Of a DNA stretch of 64,000 nt, positions 10,212 to 19,451 are shown in pieces. Positions within the stretch are counted from its first letter, which is position 1, and the number at the start of each line of letters is the position of its first letter. The DNA is taken from contig NZ_CAJHBR010000002.1 of the NCBI RefSeq assembly GCF_904846695.1, forward strand, positions 124,001-188,000. The letters are read 5' to 3'. The DNA comes from Psychrobacter urativorans (lineage in GTDB: Bacteria; Pseudomonadota; Gammaproteobacteria; Pseudomonadales; Moraxellaceae). Position numbers and translations under genes: made by a program. The notes beneath the pieces are model-generated. The model did no database searches. It worked only from the letters and a program-made list of their open reading frames with translations, and was not told the origin of the DNA.

Positions 10212-10871
10212 TTAACGCGTTAAGACTTGTACCCCATTGCTACTGGCTTTTAATAAAACATCGGCTTGATTGGCCGCAAAGATACCGTTGCAGACTACTC
10301 CCACGATATTGTTTAGTTGCTGTTCAAGTGCGCTTGGATCACTGACATCTAAGTCATAAGTATCCAATATCACATTGCCATAATCGGTAACAAAGTCTTC
10401 ACGATATACCGGTTCTGCACCCATCTGCACTAACTGCCTAGCGACATAAGAGCGTGCTTGTGGCAGTACTTCGATAGGGACTGGGAACTGGCGCCCTAGT
10501 ATCTCAACGCTCTTACTGTCATCAACCATACAGATGAATTTTTTTGAGGCGGCGGCGACTATTTTTTCACGAGTCAATGCGCCACCTCCACCTTTAATCA
10601 ATTGCAAATTGGCATTAACTTCATCGGCACCATCGATATAGACATCTAAAGTACCGGCAAAGTTTAAGTCAATAATATCAATACCAAGCGCACGCAGCTT
10701 GTCTTCGGTCACTTGCGAGCTGGCAACCGCACCGGCCAGCCTGATTGTAGGTAATAATTCAATCAGACAATTGACCGTACTACCTGTCCCTACACCCAAT
10801 ATCATATCTTCTTCGATGTATTGTAGTGCGGCTTTGGCAGCGGCTTGCTTTTGTGCGTGCTGATCACTCAT
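10212..10871 (-). CDS. rpiA: Ribose-5-phosphate isomerase A
   Basis: RpiA interconverts ribose 5-phosphate and ribulose 5-phosphate in the non-oxidative pentose phosphate pathway. The 219-residue protein has the phosphate-binding [11 protein letters not shown] near residue 26, DGADEVN near 81-87 and [14 protein letters not shown] near 94-107, which includes the catalytic region. It is divergent from ilvA across a 239-bp spacer. Confidence 0.96.
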   Translation of the reverse strand: MSDQHAQKQAAAKAALQYIEEDMILGVGTGSTVNCLIELLPTIRLAGAVASSQVTEDKLRALGIDIIDLNFAGTLDVYIDGADEVNANLQLIKGGGGALTREKIVAAASKKFICMVDDSKSVEILGRQFPVPIEVLPQARSYVARQLVQMGAEPVYREDFVTDYGNVILDTYDLDVSDPSALEQQLNNIVGVVCNGIFAANQADVLLKASSNGVQVLTR

Positions 10872-11110
10872 GATAAGTCCTTGGCGGAATAGAAGGGGGA
10901 TGAATGCTGTTGGCGAATTCTTGGCTATTATAACTGATAGCGGTAAACGATGGCTACGCTTGATGTCAGCTCAATCTTCTAACGAACCCGCTATGATAAA
11001 TAATTTTGTGCGCAAACCTTGCAACATGATAGGAATCAGCATAATCTAATCTATTTATTTTTTATACTAACTTATCGCCTGTTAATTCATCACTGAGATT
11101 AGGAACCACT

Positions 11111-12664
11111 ATGCTGTCACATTGGGTACGAGCTATTTTACAAGCCACTGTTTATGATGTTGCCATCCAAACCCCACTTGAGGCTGCACCTAAGCTGACC
11201 CAGCGCTATAACAATGACATTCGCCTAAAGCGTGAAGACTTGCAGCCGGTTTTTTCCTTCAAATTACGGGGTGCTTATAACCGTATCAGTCAGTTGAGTG
11301 AACAACAAAAAGCGCGCGGCGTTATTTGTGCTTCAGCCGGCAACCATGCTCAAGGCGTCGCCTACTCTGCTCGCAAGCTTAATTTAAAAAATATTATTGT
11401 AATGCCAACCACTACTCCCGATATCAAAGTCGATGCCGTTAGAGCACTTGGCGGTAATGTCGACTTATATGGTGACAGCTTTGATGAAGCTAATCGCTAT
11501 GCCATTGACCGTGCTGAGAGAGAGGGACTGACCTTTGTACCACCATACGATGACGAGCTAGTGATCGCTGGACAAGGTACTATTGGCCTTGAGCTGACTC
11601 AACAATGGCGTAATATGGATTATGTCTTCGTAGCAGTAGGTGGTGGTGGTCTTATCTCAGGTATTGCCGCCTTTTTGGGCGAAGTAGCGCCACATGTCAA
11701 GGTTATTGCTGTAGAAGCTGAGCAATCCGCTTGTCTAAAAGCTGCTTTGGAAGCTGGTAGCCGAGTAAAACTCGAACAAGTCGGCTTATTCGTCGATGGA
11801 GTAGCAGTCGCTCAAATCGGTGAACTGCCTTTTGATGTTGTGCGTATGCAAAAGAGCGATAACTCAGGGCCAGTAGTAGAGCCTGAAGTGATTACTTGTA
11901 CTAATGATGAAGTCTGCGCGGCTATCAAAGATGTATTTGAAGAAAACCGCAGTATCGTCGAGCCAGCTGGTGCATTATCTGTTGCTGGCATGAAGAAATA
12001 TATCAAAGCTCATGACCTACAACATAAAAACTGCGTAGGCATTATCTGCGGCGCTAATATGAATTTCGATCGCTTGCGCTATATCGCTGAGCGTACTGAA
12101 ATCGGTGAGAAAAAAGAAGCTATCTTTGCGGTCACTATTCCCGAAAAAACAGGGGCATTTTTAGATTTCTGCCGTAGCCTACATGGTCGTAACATCACTG
12201 AATTCAATTACCGTGCTGATAATAGACAGTCACCAGACTCAATGGACCCTGCAGCAATCTTCGTCGGCATCGCTTTAAAAGAAGGCGAAAAAGAGCAGCA
12301 AATTATCAGAGCGCAATTTTTGGAAGATGGTTATAGCGCTCATGACTTAACCGATGATGATATCGCTAAATCTCATATTCGCCATCTGATTGGTGGCCAT
12401 GCTCATGTAGAGAATGAGCAACTATTAAAGATTTCTTTTCCTGAGCGTCCGGGTGCTTTGCTTAGCTTTTTAGAAAAGCTGGGCAACGATTTTAATATTA
12501 CTTTATTCCACTATCGCAATCATGGCGCTGCCGAAGGTCGGGTGTTAGTAGGCTTGCAAGCTTCAGAGAGTAACTCACGCCAGCTACAAGACGCCCTTCT
12601 CGATATCGGCTATGACTGCACTTTGCTTAACGATAACATCGGCTATCAACTATTCTTAAAATAG
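11111..12664 (+). CDS. ilvA: Threonine ammonia-lyase, biosynthetic
   Basis: IlvA deaminates threonine to 2-oxobutanoate, the committed step of isoleucine synthesis. The 517-residue protein has the PLP-lysine motif FSFKLRGAYN near residue 55, ASAGNHAQGVA, the phosphate-binding VGGGGLISGIA near 178, and two C-terminal ACT-like regulatory domains (about 335-410 and 430-510) with FPERPGAL in the second. The presence of both ACT-like halves supports the isoleucine-inhibited biosynthetic form over the short catabolic one. Confidence 0.96.
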   Translation: MLSHWVRAILQATVYDVAIQTPLEAAPKLTQRYNNDIRLKREDLQPVFSFKLRGAYNRISQLSEQQKARGVICASAGNHAQGVAYSARKLNLKNIIVMPTTTPDIKVDAVRALGGNVDLYGDSFDEANRYAIDRAEREGLTFVPPYDDELVIAGQGTIGLELTQQWRNMDYVFVAVGGGGLISGIAAFLGEVAPHVKVIAVEAEQSACLKAALEAGSRVKLEQVGLFVDGVAVAQIGELPFDVVRMQKSDNSGPVVEPEVITCTNDEVCAAIKDVFEENRSIVEPAGALSVAGMKKYIKAHDLQHKNCVGIICGANMNFDRLRYIAERTEIGEKKEAIFAVTIPEKTGAFLDFCRSLHGRNITEFNYRADNRQSPDSMDPAAIFVGIALKEGEKEQQIIRAQFLEDGYSAHDLTDDDIAKSHIRHLIGGHAHVENEQLLKISFPERPGALLSFLEKLGNDFNITLFHYRNHGAAEGRVLVGLQASESNSRQLQDALLDIGYDCTLLNDNIGYQLFLK

Positions 12665-12892
12665 TCTTTGAAAATAGCTATTTGTCTAAATATCTGAAGT
12701 TTTAATAAGTCTAGTGGATATATTTTTTATAAATTCGCTAGGCTTATTTTTGAGTTATCAATGCTAAGAGCTTAGATTAGTAATAATTCATCATTATTTT
12801 TAATAAAATGGATTTTTGAAAAGCGGTCCCTCTTTTAATTGCTAAATAAAACACCATTATGAATATAGTCTATTGATATCAATGAGGTTTTG

Positions 12893-13333
12893 ATGAAAAA
12901 ACATAATAAAAATCATGATCAGCCTAGTCATAGTCAACCTAATGAAGTACGCATGCGTATCGATAAGTGGCTATGGGCAGCGCGTTTTTATCGTACTCGT
13001 AACCTTGCTAAAGAAGCTATTGAAAGCGGGCGTGTACATTATGCAGGCAGCCGAGTCAAAACCAGTAAAGAGATTGCTGTTGGTGATGAGCTCCAGATTC
13101 GTCAAGGCTCTGCGACAGCTATGACTGAAAAGACGATAATCGTCGAAGCCTTAACCTTGCAACGTGGCAATGCAACTGCGGCGCAAGTGTTATATTCAGA
13201 AACCGAAGAGAGTGAAGAGCGCCGTGCCTATTATGCTGAACAGCGTAAGCTTGCTAACCTTGCTCGTCCTGACAATAAGCCCAACAAAAAGCAACGTCGT
13301 GATTTGCAGCGCTTCAGAAATGATCAAGACTAG
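12893..13333 (+). CDS. hslR: Hsp15-like S4-domain RNA-binding protein
   Basis: The protein begins with a short polar stretch followed by the S4 fold (MRIDKWLWAARFYRTRNLA, then GRVHYAGSRVKTSKEI) and a basic C-terminal tail. This is the pattern of Hsp15 (HslR), which binds 50S subunits carrying stalled nascent chains and frees them for recycling. I start at the ATG at 12893 because GAGG at 12884-12887 is 5 nt upstream; an in-frame TTG at 12890 would add one residue. It stands alone, and a hairpin with a T tract lies about 280 bp downstream. Confidence 0.85.
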   Translation: MKKHNKNHDQPSHSQPNEVRMRIDKWLWAARFYRTRNLAKEAIESGRVHYAGSRVKTSKEIAVGDELQIRQGSATAMTEKTIIVEALTLQRGNATAAQVLYSETEESEERRAYYAEQRKLANLARPDNKPNKKQRRDLQRFRNDQD

Positions 13334-13708
13334 CTTAATATCTGTTATTGACACTTTGTGTAGTTAATCCATTAGATTTTTAATAGGTTATCTATTAGCA
13401 CCACCTGTTTTAGTAGACGTCATTTTTTAAGCCATAGCTTTTTTAATTAACAATACTAACGGTCTGAGTAGTTCAGGGCAGTCATCATTGAATACTATTG
13501 ACTATTAAAGCGGTAACTTTGCACTCTCAACAAGCGCTATAAGTGACGCAATTGATTGCTAGCTACCCTTGCCATTGTTAGTATTAACCGTTACGCTAGG
13601 CATTCAATTTTAGGTAGGCAAACCACCTTGTAGATCTCGATTGTTTGCCGCCTATTTTTTATATGATTAGGGCTGGTTAAACATGCCTAAGTTTCAATAG
13701 GTTACTCT
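13334..13708. other. Spacer between hslR and the phosphatase gene
   Basis: A 375-bp spacer with no convincing open frame. It contains the terminator-like hairpin at 13612-13660. The 280 bases between the hslR stop and this hairpin could be a long 3' untranslated region or hold a small RNA, but no promoter there is clear to me. Confidence 0.5.
13612..13660 (+). terminator. Probable rho-independent terminator
   Basis: A 7-bp stem core (13617-13623 with 13643-13649), extended by AGG/CCT across a small bulge, has a 19-nt loop and is followed by A and seven T residues. It is the first terminator-like structure after hslR. Confidence 0.55.
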
Positions 13709-14218
13709 ATGCTGATTAAAGCTTCTGCCCCCTCTTCTGTACTATTGGTTTGTTTAGGGAACATTTGCCGCTCACCTACCGCCGAAGAGATATTTCGTCA
13801 GCAGACGGCGATTGCTGGGCTGGATATGAAAGTTGATTCTGCTGGCACAGGCGATTGGCATATAGGTCACTCACCTGACATACGTGCGCAGCGTCATGCT
13901 AAGTCTAATGGCTATAACATTAGCAAGCTAGTAGCACGTCAAGTGACTAATGAGGACTTCACTAACTTCGATCTTATCTTAGCTATGGATACGCAAAACT
14001 TAACAGATTTGCAGCTGATAAAAGATAGCATTGAAGTCAGTAATAGCGCATTAAAAAAGCCACTAGCACGCCTCGCTTTATTTAGTGAAGAAGACCCTAT
14101 TTATAGTGGCGATGATGTTCCAGACCCCTATCAAGGTGATGCCGATGCCTTTGAAGAGGTTATCAGACGTATTGAGTCGAGTTCTCAAGCTTGGATTGAG
14201 AGTTGGAAAACCAGTTAA
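13709..14218 (+). CDS. Low-molecular-weight protein tyrosine phosphatase
   Basis: The 169-residue protein has the LMW-PTP P-loop VCLGNICRSPTAEEIF near residues 14-29 (the CX5R motif with the nucleophilic Cys), a DSAGTGDWHIG segment, and the general-acid loop VPDPYQGD near 145. Such enzymes dephosphorylate phosphotyrosine, often on capsule-export kinases (Wzb-Wzc pairs). No tyrosine kinase or polysaccharide gene is nearby, so the substrate is unknown. Confidence 0.9.
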   Translation: MLIKASAPSSVLLVCLGNICRSPTAEEIFRQQTAIAGLDMKVDSAGTGDWHIGHSPDIRAQRHAKSNGYNISKLVARQVTNEDFTNFDLILAMDTQNLTDLQLIKDSIEVSNSALKKPLARLALFSEEDPIYSGDDVPDPYQGDADAFEEVIRRIESSSQAWIESWKTS

Positions 14219-14257
14219 ATCCAATCCTGTTCAGCACTGATGCATTGATCATTAATA

Positions 14258-14270
14258 AGTAAGCGCTTAT
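14258..14270. repeat. TAAGCGCTTA palindrome
   Basis: The 10-bp palindrome TAAGCGCTTA at 14260-14269 lies in the phosphatase-murB spacer and is followed by a partial second copy (AAGTGCTTAT). The same core occurs at 2711-2720 and inside the longer palindrome at 47452-47471. Function unknown. Confidence 0.4.
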
Positions 14271-14490
14271 TGAAGTAAGTGCTTATAACCATAAATCTTT
14301 GTTGTCACTGCATTTAACACTCGAGTGCTATAGTTGTTCTATCAGCGCTCTACTTTTTGCGGCACATATGCGCTATAACAGGCTAGAAAACTTACCACGA
14401 TAGCCCATCTTTATAAATGGCGCTATTTTACTTTAGATCGTCTGTATAATACTCGACGTTAGCGTTTTTACTTATCGAACAGGTCGCCTT

Positions 14491-15606
14491 ATGATCACTG
14501 CTTTGTGCTCTGACTCTACTGCTCAAAACATCAGCACTGATGCTGATTTGTCACAGCTCAATACTATGGCATTAGCTTGTGTGGCTGATACTGCGGTGCT
14601 TCTCCACACTGAAACTCAGCTCGACCAGTTTATGGCCCGCTATACTGTAAATAACCAAGCAGCGCAATCGCTATTCGTGTTGTCTGGTGGCAGCAACGTA
14701 CTGTTGCCGGATCGACTAAATGCTATTGTATTACGGCCTTTAATGACTGGCATTACTGTACTGCACAGCAACGCAGAATATGTCGATATCGAAGTAATGG
14801 CTGGTGAGAACTGGCATGACTTAGTCGTTTATACTGTCGATAAAGGCTGGTATGGACTGGAGAATTTGGCCTTAATACCAGGCTTAACTGGGGCCGCCCC
14901 AGTACAGAATATTGGCGCTTATGGCGTACAGTTAGAAGACTGCATGCTGTCTGTACGCGCGTATCATCTACCCACTCAAACTTGGCATGATTTGTCAGCA
15001 GCTGACTGCCAGTTTGGCTATCGCGACAGCATATTTAAACGCGCCCCCAACACTTGGCTTATCAGTCGGGTAAACTTTCGACTGCATACTGATGCGACTA
15101 AGGTTTCTGCTAGCTATGGCGATGTAAAAACTGTCGCACAAGATTATGCTCAGCAGCAAGGACGACTGCATCCTTCGCCACTAGATGTGATGAAGGCTAT
15201 CATCGATATTCGTCAGTTAAAGCTTCCAGATCCTAAACAACTCCCCAATTGTGGCAGCTTTTTTCAAAATCCAGTCATTGGGCAAGCCCAATTTACTGAG
15301 CTAAAAGCTAGCTATCCTACTATCGTTGGCTACTCATTACCTGATGACAAAGTGAAAGTAGCTGCCGGTTGGTTGATCGAGCAAGCAGGGCTAAAAGGTG
15401 GCGGTATCGAGCCTATCCTTACTCATCAGAAACAAGCCTTAGTACTAACCAATCACCGCCCCTATCTGGCTACTCAGACTGAGGTAGCTCAAGCTCAGGC
15501 TTATATCGCCGACTCTATCTATCAAAAATTTGCTATAACTTTAGCGCGTGAGCCTGTCTGGGTTGAGGCTGATGGGTCAATTGGATCTAGCGATCATGAG
15601 GTCTAA
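14491..15606 (+). CDS. murB: UDP-N-acetylenolpyruvoylglucosamine reductase
   Basis: MurB uses FAD and NADPH to reduce UDP-GlcNAc-enolpyruvate to UDP-MurNAc, the second committed step of peptidoglycan synthesis. The 371-residue type I protein has an FAD-binding LSGGSNVLLP near residue 63, ALIPGLTGAAPVQNIGAYG near 125-145, the YRDSIFK loop of type I enzymes near 178, and NCGSFFQNP with the catalytic Ser near 255. The start region holds the usual NTMA motif. The next gene overlaps its 3' end. Confidence 0.95.
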   Translation: MITALCSDSTAQNISTDADLSQLNTMALACVADTAVLLHTETQLDQFMARYTVNNQAAQSLFVLSGGSNVLLPDRLNAIVLRPLMTGITVLHSNAEYVDIEVMAGENWHDLVVYTVDKGWYGLENLALIPGLTGAAPVQNIGAYGVQLEDCMLSVRAYHLPTQTWHDLSAADCQFGYRDSIFKRAPNTWLISRVNFRLHTDATKVSASYGDVKTVAQDYAQQQGRLHPSPLDVMKAIIDIRQLKLPDPKQLPNCGSFFQNPVIGQAQFTELKASYPTIVGYSLPDDKVKVAAGWLIEQAGLKGGGIEPILTHQKQALVLTNHRPYLATQTEVAQAQAYIADSIYQKFAITLAREPVWVEADGSIGSSDHEV

Positions 15607-16378
15607 ATCCCTTTGGTCGCTGCGTTTATGGCGCTATTATCTGCGTTCAGCTGAGCGTACTATCAAGATATTTCGTATTATTAATATCACCTTTGTGCTC
15701 GGCTCTACTATTATCATTATTGTCCTAATCAGCTTATTTACTCCTTTGTTCTCAAGAGCCGTGGTTTATCTATTGCAGCATTTACCACTGCCTACTATGA
15801 AGGGAGCCGCGATGAGCTCACCTCCGACTGCCTATGTAATACTTGGTGGCGGCCTGACCAACGATGCTGATAACGACATTATATTGAATCGTTATAGTCT
15901 TAATCGGGTACGTACATTAGCTAGCGCTTATCATGACTTGCCTCTGCCTGTAGTGCTTAGCGGTGCTGAATCACCTTGGATGGGACAGTGGCTTATAGAG
16001 CATGGTATTGATGGTTTAATCAGTGAAAATGCTAGTATGAATACTTGTGAAAATGCTCGCTTTACCGCCAAACGCATCCCGCTAAATCATATTTATCTGA
16101 TCACCGATAGCTATCATATGGCACGTGCACGACGTCAGTTTGCGCTCAATAATATAAATAGTACGCCGATCAATGCGCCCCTACCTTTGCCTCGTGATTG
16201 GATGCAACCGGCACAGAACTTAAGTCATTCAAGACGTGCTGTCTATGAAATTGCCGCTTATTTACGTGACTTATTACGTCCACAGTCTAACTGCCGTAGC
16301 GCTGAAGAAGTCAGTATTCAGCAGCTACTAACCCCTAGAGGCAAGGCTACCAAACCTCTGTCTGAAACTCTACTCTAG
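15596..16378 (+). CDS. YdcF/ElyC-like DUF218 membrane protein
   Basis: The protein has one N-terminal membrane segment near residues 27-50 and a DUF218 domain with YVILGGGL, RYSLNRV, SGAE and the ENASMNTCENA motif, ending in a basic segment. DUF218 proteins include SanA, ElyC and YdcF, linked to envelope integrity and peptidoglycan precursor metabolism; the reaction is unknown. I choose the ATG at 15596, overlapping the murB stop by 11 nt. In-frame starts at 15548 and 15572 would extend it deeper into murB. Overlap with murB implies translational coupling. Confidence 0.8.
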   Translation: MRSKSLWSLRLWRYYLRSAERTIKIFRIINITFVLGSTIIIIVLISLFTPLFSRAVVYLLQHLPLPTMKGAAMSSPPTAYVILGGGLTNDADNDIILNRYSLNRVRTLASAYHDLPLPVVLSGAESPWMGQWLIEHGIDGLISENASMNTCENARFTAKRIPLNHIYLITDSYHMARARRQFALNNINSTPINAPLPLPRDWMQPAQNLSHSRRAVYEIAAYLRDLLRPQSNCRSAEEVSIQQLLTPRGKATKPLSETLL

Positions 16379-16480
16379 GCAAGAGACTTCTTTTACTTAG
16401 CTCATTTCATCAATCAGCAGATAATAGGCGTATAATACAGATTATCACTTATAGCTGAATGGCTATCCAAAAGGACTATT

Positions 16481-16747
16481 ATGCTCAGTATATTCTTGTT
16501 AATACCTTTGAGCTTGATGCTATTTGTAGTGGCTATTTGGGCAGTGCGCTATGCGGTCAAATCCAATCAGTTCGAGGATTTAGACAATGCCTCGCAGCGT
16601 ATTATCCTAGATGATCGTCAAGAGCGTCGCCAGACTATGCAAATGCATACAGCAACTACTGATAAAGATGTTGACTCTAATACTCAACAACCCACATTGC
16701 AACACAACGATATTCAGCCAAAAAAAGCTGATACTGATAACGATTAG
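16481..16747 (+). CDS. ccoS: cbb3-type cytochrome oxidase assembly protein CcoS
   Basis: An 88-residue protein with a single N-terminal membrane span (about 3-23), then AVKSNQFEDLDNASQRIILDD, matching the FixS/CcoS family in which a short acidic linker follows the helix. CcoS is needed for maturation of cbb3 oxidase, probably for cofactor or copper insertion. The C-terminal part is polar and variable. It is followed after 48 bp by a TauE/SafE-type membrane protein (the gene often seen as ccoH-like next to ccoS). No ccoNOQP or ccoGHI genes are within the window. Confidence 0.85.
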   Translation: MLSIFLLIPLSLMLFVVAIWAVRYAVKSNQFEDLDNASQRIILDDRQERRQTMQMHTATTDKDVDSNTQQPTLQHNDIQPKKADTDND

Positions 16748-16795
16748 CTGCAATATTGCTCCTACCACACTAGTTTATGATAAGAGATATGCCCT

Positions 16796-17695
16796 ATGAC
16801 TACTGCTTTACTGATCGCGGCATTATTTATGGGGTTTTTTGGTTCGCCCCATTGTTTAGGTATGTGCGGCGGACTAGTCGCTGCTTTTAGTTTGTCCATG
16901 AAAGAGGTCAGCCCTGCCAAGCGCCGAGCTTTGATTGCCACTTATCATATTGGTCGTCTGCTCAGTTATGCCTCTTTAGGATTGATTGCTGGTCTTTTAG
17001 GTACTGCCGTATTACAGCCGTTAATGGTAGGTAATAATATTCCCCGTATTCTACTAGGGTTAGTCTTAGTTTTCGTTGGCATGACCATGCTTGGCTTGCC
17101 CTTCTTGACTAAGCTTGAACGCTTTGGCATGCGCTTTTGGCAAGCCCTAGCCCCCCTACGCAAAAAGGTCTTCCCTCTGACTACTTTCCCACGAGCTTTG
17201 ACTGCTGGTCTATTGTGGGGGTTCTTACCTTGTGGTTTAGTATATGGCGCTCTACTCATCGCGGTTGTCGGTCATGACCCGTTGACTGGGGCGGTATTGA
17301 TGTTTGTCTTTGGTTTAGGCACCGTCCCTATGTTGGTGGCTACTCATAAAACCGTAGGCTGGATGCGCAACCAAATTGGTCGTTTGCGTTTGCGTCAGTT
17401 GAATGGTGCTATCATGGTAATATCAGGATTGGCAGTCGTCGTGATACCTTTGGCTATGACTACTATGCATGGAGGCCATGATATGTCTTCTATGTCTGAC
17501 TCACAAATGGCAGATATGCCTATGCATGATGGTATGGATATGCATGAGGGCATGGATGCGACTATGGATCATAGTAACCATAATATGCCAGCCACTGCTG
17601 ATGCTAAGCAAGATATGGACCCGCATATGGATCACAGCATGCACGATATGCCTGATGACAGTATGACTCACGACCATATGAATAATGAAAAATAA
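16796..17695 (+). CDS. TauE/SafE-family membrane protein with Met/His-rich tail
   Basis: The 299-residue protein has about six membrane segments, the conserved GSPHCLGMCGG motif near residues 17-27 and FLPCGLVYGAL near 142-152, as in the UreH/DsbD-like SafE family found with cbb3 oxidase genes. Residues from about 222 to the end form a hydrophilic tail with about 18 Met and 11 His in repeats such as HDGMDMHEGMD. Such tails commonly bind copper, which would fit copper supply to cbb3 oxidase, but that role is inferred. It lies 48 bp after ccoS, so the two are probably co-transcribed and end at the terminator at 17782. Confidence 0.82.
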   Translation: MTTALLIAALFMGFFGSPHCLGMCGGLVAAFSLSMKEVSPAKRRALIATYHIGRLLSYASLGLIAGLLGTAVLQPLMVGNNIPRILLGLVLVFVGMTMLGLPFLTKLERFGMRFWQALAPLRKKVFPLTTFPRALTAGLLWGFLPCGLVYGALLIAVVGHDPLTGAVLMFVFGLGTVPMLVATHKTVGWMRNQIGRLRLRQLNGAIMVISGLAVVVIPLAMTTMHGGHDMSSMSDSQMADMPMHDGMDMHEGMDATMDHSNHNMPATADAKQDMDPHMDHSMHDMPDDSMTHDHMNNEK

Positions 17696-17781
17696 ACCCT
17701 TTAACTTCTATTGCTGCTCTTATAAACAATAGCTGCAAAAAGCAATATCGCGCAAAACCACAAATTTAAAAAATAATTTTA

Positions 17782-17823
17782 AAAAAAGCCCTCAACGTCA
17801 TCAGCAACGTTGAGGGCTTTTTA
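17782..17823. terminator. Bidirectional terminator
   Basis: An 11-bp GC-rich stem (17788-17798 with 17807-17817), flanked by an A run on the left and a T run on the right, has an 8-nt loop. It separates the convergent SafE-like and helicase genes. Confidence 0.9.
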
Positions 17824-17865
17824 TTAAGTTAGCGACTGGATTTAGTTTTCAGTATCCATAGATTA

Positions 17866-19020
17866 CTATTCTTGCCACTGCTCAAGAGTGAACTTAGTAT
17901 CCAAGTGCTTTTCAAGGGCTGGAATATTAAAAGCATCATCTTCACTAACGAAACTGATACTAATACCTGTCTGCCCAGCTCGACCAGTACGACCAATACG
18001 ATGGACATAGTAGTCCGGCTGATCAGGTAGAGTGTAGTTCACTACATGACTAACATCATCAACGTGGATACCACGTCCAGCCACGTCGGTAGCTACTAAA
18101 ACTGTGGCGTGACCATCTTTAAAACGCTGTAAATACTTTTCACGCTTTTGTTGAATCACATCCCCTGATAGCATCACTATATTATAGGCTTGACGCAGCT
18201 TATGATATAAGCGCTTAACTTGATCCTTACGATTGGCAAAAACGATTACTTTTTCCACATCTTGGTCATTAATAATGCGTTCTAGGGCGGCCAATTTCTC
18301 ACTCTCTGCCAGCAAATAAAAGTGCTGTTCAACTAGCTCGCTAGTCTTATGTTCAGGCTCAATCTCCACGAACTGTGGTTCGTGTAACCAGCGATAAGCC
18401 AAGTTCATTACATCTTGATTAAAAGTGGCGGAAAACAATAAGCTTTGACGCTCAGTATTGGCAGGCATACGCCCTACTAAACGCTTGATATCAGGAATGA
18501 AGCCCATATCGAGCATACGATCTGCTTCATCAAGCACTAGAACTTCTACTCGATCTAGGTAAACCATACCTTTATTCATCAGATCAATAAGGCGTCCAGG
18601 AGTGGCAATTAAGATATCAACATAGTCACGCTCTAGCTCGTGCTGTTGAGTCTCATAATTAGTGCCACCCATAATACAGATACTGTGTAGAGAAGTGTAT
18701 TTGGTTAGCTGCATACAGTCATCAAAGATTTGCTGAGCCAGCTCACGCGTAGGAGCCATAACTACAGCACGCGGCTCACCTAGATAGCGTTGCTCATCAC
18801 TAGTAAATGGGCGGTTGAGCAGCGCTTCCATGATAGTAATCAAGAACGTGGCGGTCTTACCAGTACCTGTTTGCGCTTGTCCAATGGCATCCTGATGAGC
18901 CAGTGTGTGTGGCAATATTTGCGCTTGAATAGACGTCAATTCAGTAAAGCCCAAATCACTAACAGCACGTAATGTTGCATTTGAGAGTGGCAAATCGGTG
19001 AATGTGGTAAAATTACTCAA
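17866..19020 (-). CDS. RhlB-like DEAD-box RNA helicase
   Basis: The 384-residue protein carries the full helicase core: Q-motif region FTELTSIQAQILP, AQTGTGKTATF (motif I), PTRELAQQ (Ia), TPGRLIDL (Ib), DEADRMLD (II), SATFN (III), ATDVAGRGIH (V) and HRIGRTGRAG (VI). It ends shortly after motif VI, without a basic C-terminal extension such as RhlB's. The N-terminal sequence resembles RhlB more than RhlE or DeaD, from memory. It sits beside the cold-shock gene; both are on the minus strand, but a terminator lies between them. Confidence 0.88.
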   Translation of the reverse strand: MSNFTTFTDLPLSNATLRAVSDLGFTELTSIQAQILPHTLAHQDAIGQAQTGTGKTATFLITIMEALLNRPFTSDEQRYLGEPRAVVMAPTRELAQQIFDDCMQLTKYTSLHSICIMGGTNYETQQHELERDYVDILIATPGRLIDLMNKGMVYLDRVEVLVLDEADRMLDMGFIPDIKRLVGRMPANTERQSLLFSATFNQDVMNLAYRWLHEPQFVEIEPEHKTSELVEQHFYLLAESEKLAALERIINDQDVEKVIVFANRKDQVKRLYHKLRQAYNIVMLSGDVIQQKREKYLQRFKDGHATVLVATDVAGRGIHVDDVSHVVNYTLPDQPDYYVHRIGRTGRAGQTGISISFVSEDDAFNIPALEKHLDTKFTLEQWQE

Positions 19021-19125
19021 AAGTTTTCCTTATTTATTCAATAGGCTCAGCCCTAGTAGCACTTATCTAACGTAGCGCTTACCTAAAACCAAAAAAAAGC
19101 CGAGCCCAACTGTCTATAGATCATT

Positions 19126-19152
19126 AAAAAGGTAGCAATTATTGCTACCTTT
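19126..19152 (-). terminator. Terminator of the cold-shock gene
   Basis: On the minus strand a 12-bp stem (19128-19139 with 19141-19152; the innermost pairs must open to form a loop) is followed by a run of T. A second, outer pairing (19101-19105 with 19167-19171, and 19110-19115 with 19161-19166) encloses it, so the 3' end may fold as a longer compound hairpin. Confidence 0.75.
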
Positions 19153-19235
19153 CTAAACTAAGACAGGCTCGACTCAGTAGTATAGCAGTAGTTTAGGCCA
19201 ATATTAGGGCAAAACGGCTATAACCACTAAATAGA

Positions 19236-19451
19236 TTATTCTTCTACTTTTCTAACTTCTTCAGCTTGTAAGCCTTTTTGACCTTCGACTACATTGAACT
19301 CAACTTTTTCGCCATCTTTTAAAGAGCGGTAACCATCACCTTGAATAGCGCGGAAATGGACAAAGATATCTTCACCGCTATTGCGCTGAATGAAACCAAA
19401 ACCTTTTGAGTCATTAAACCACTTGACGATACCTTGTTCGCGATCTGACAT
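19236..19451 (-). CDS. CspA-family cold-shock protein
   Basis: A 71-residue single cold-shock domain with RNP1-like KGFGFIQ and RNP2-like DIFVHF. These proteins bind single-stranded RNA and melt structure at low temperature. I use the ATG at 19451, preceded by AGGAAG at good spacing; a longer frame back to 19499 would add 16 residues not seen in the family. The gene has a recognisable promoter about 140 bp upstream, implying a long 5' leader, and its own terminator. Confidence 0.95.
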   Translation of the reverse strand: MSDREQGIVKWFNDSKGFGFIQRNSGEDIFVHFRAIQGDGYRSLKDGEKVEFNVVEGQKGLQAEEVRKVEE

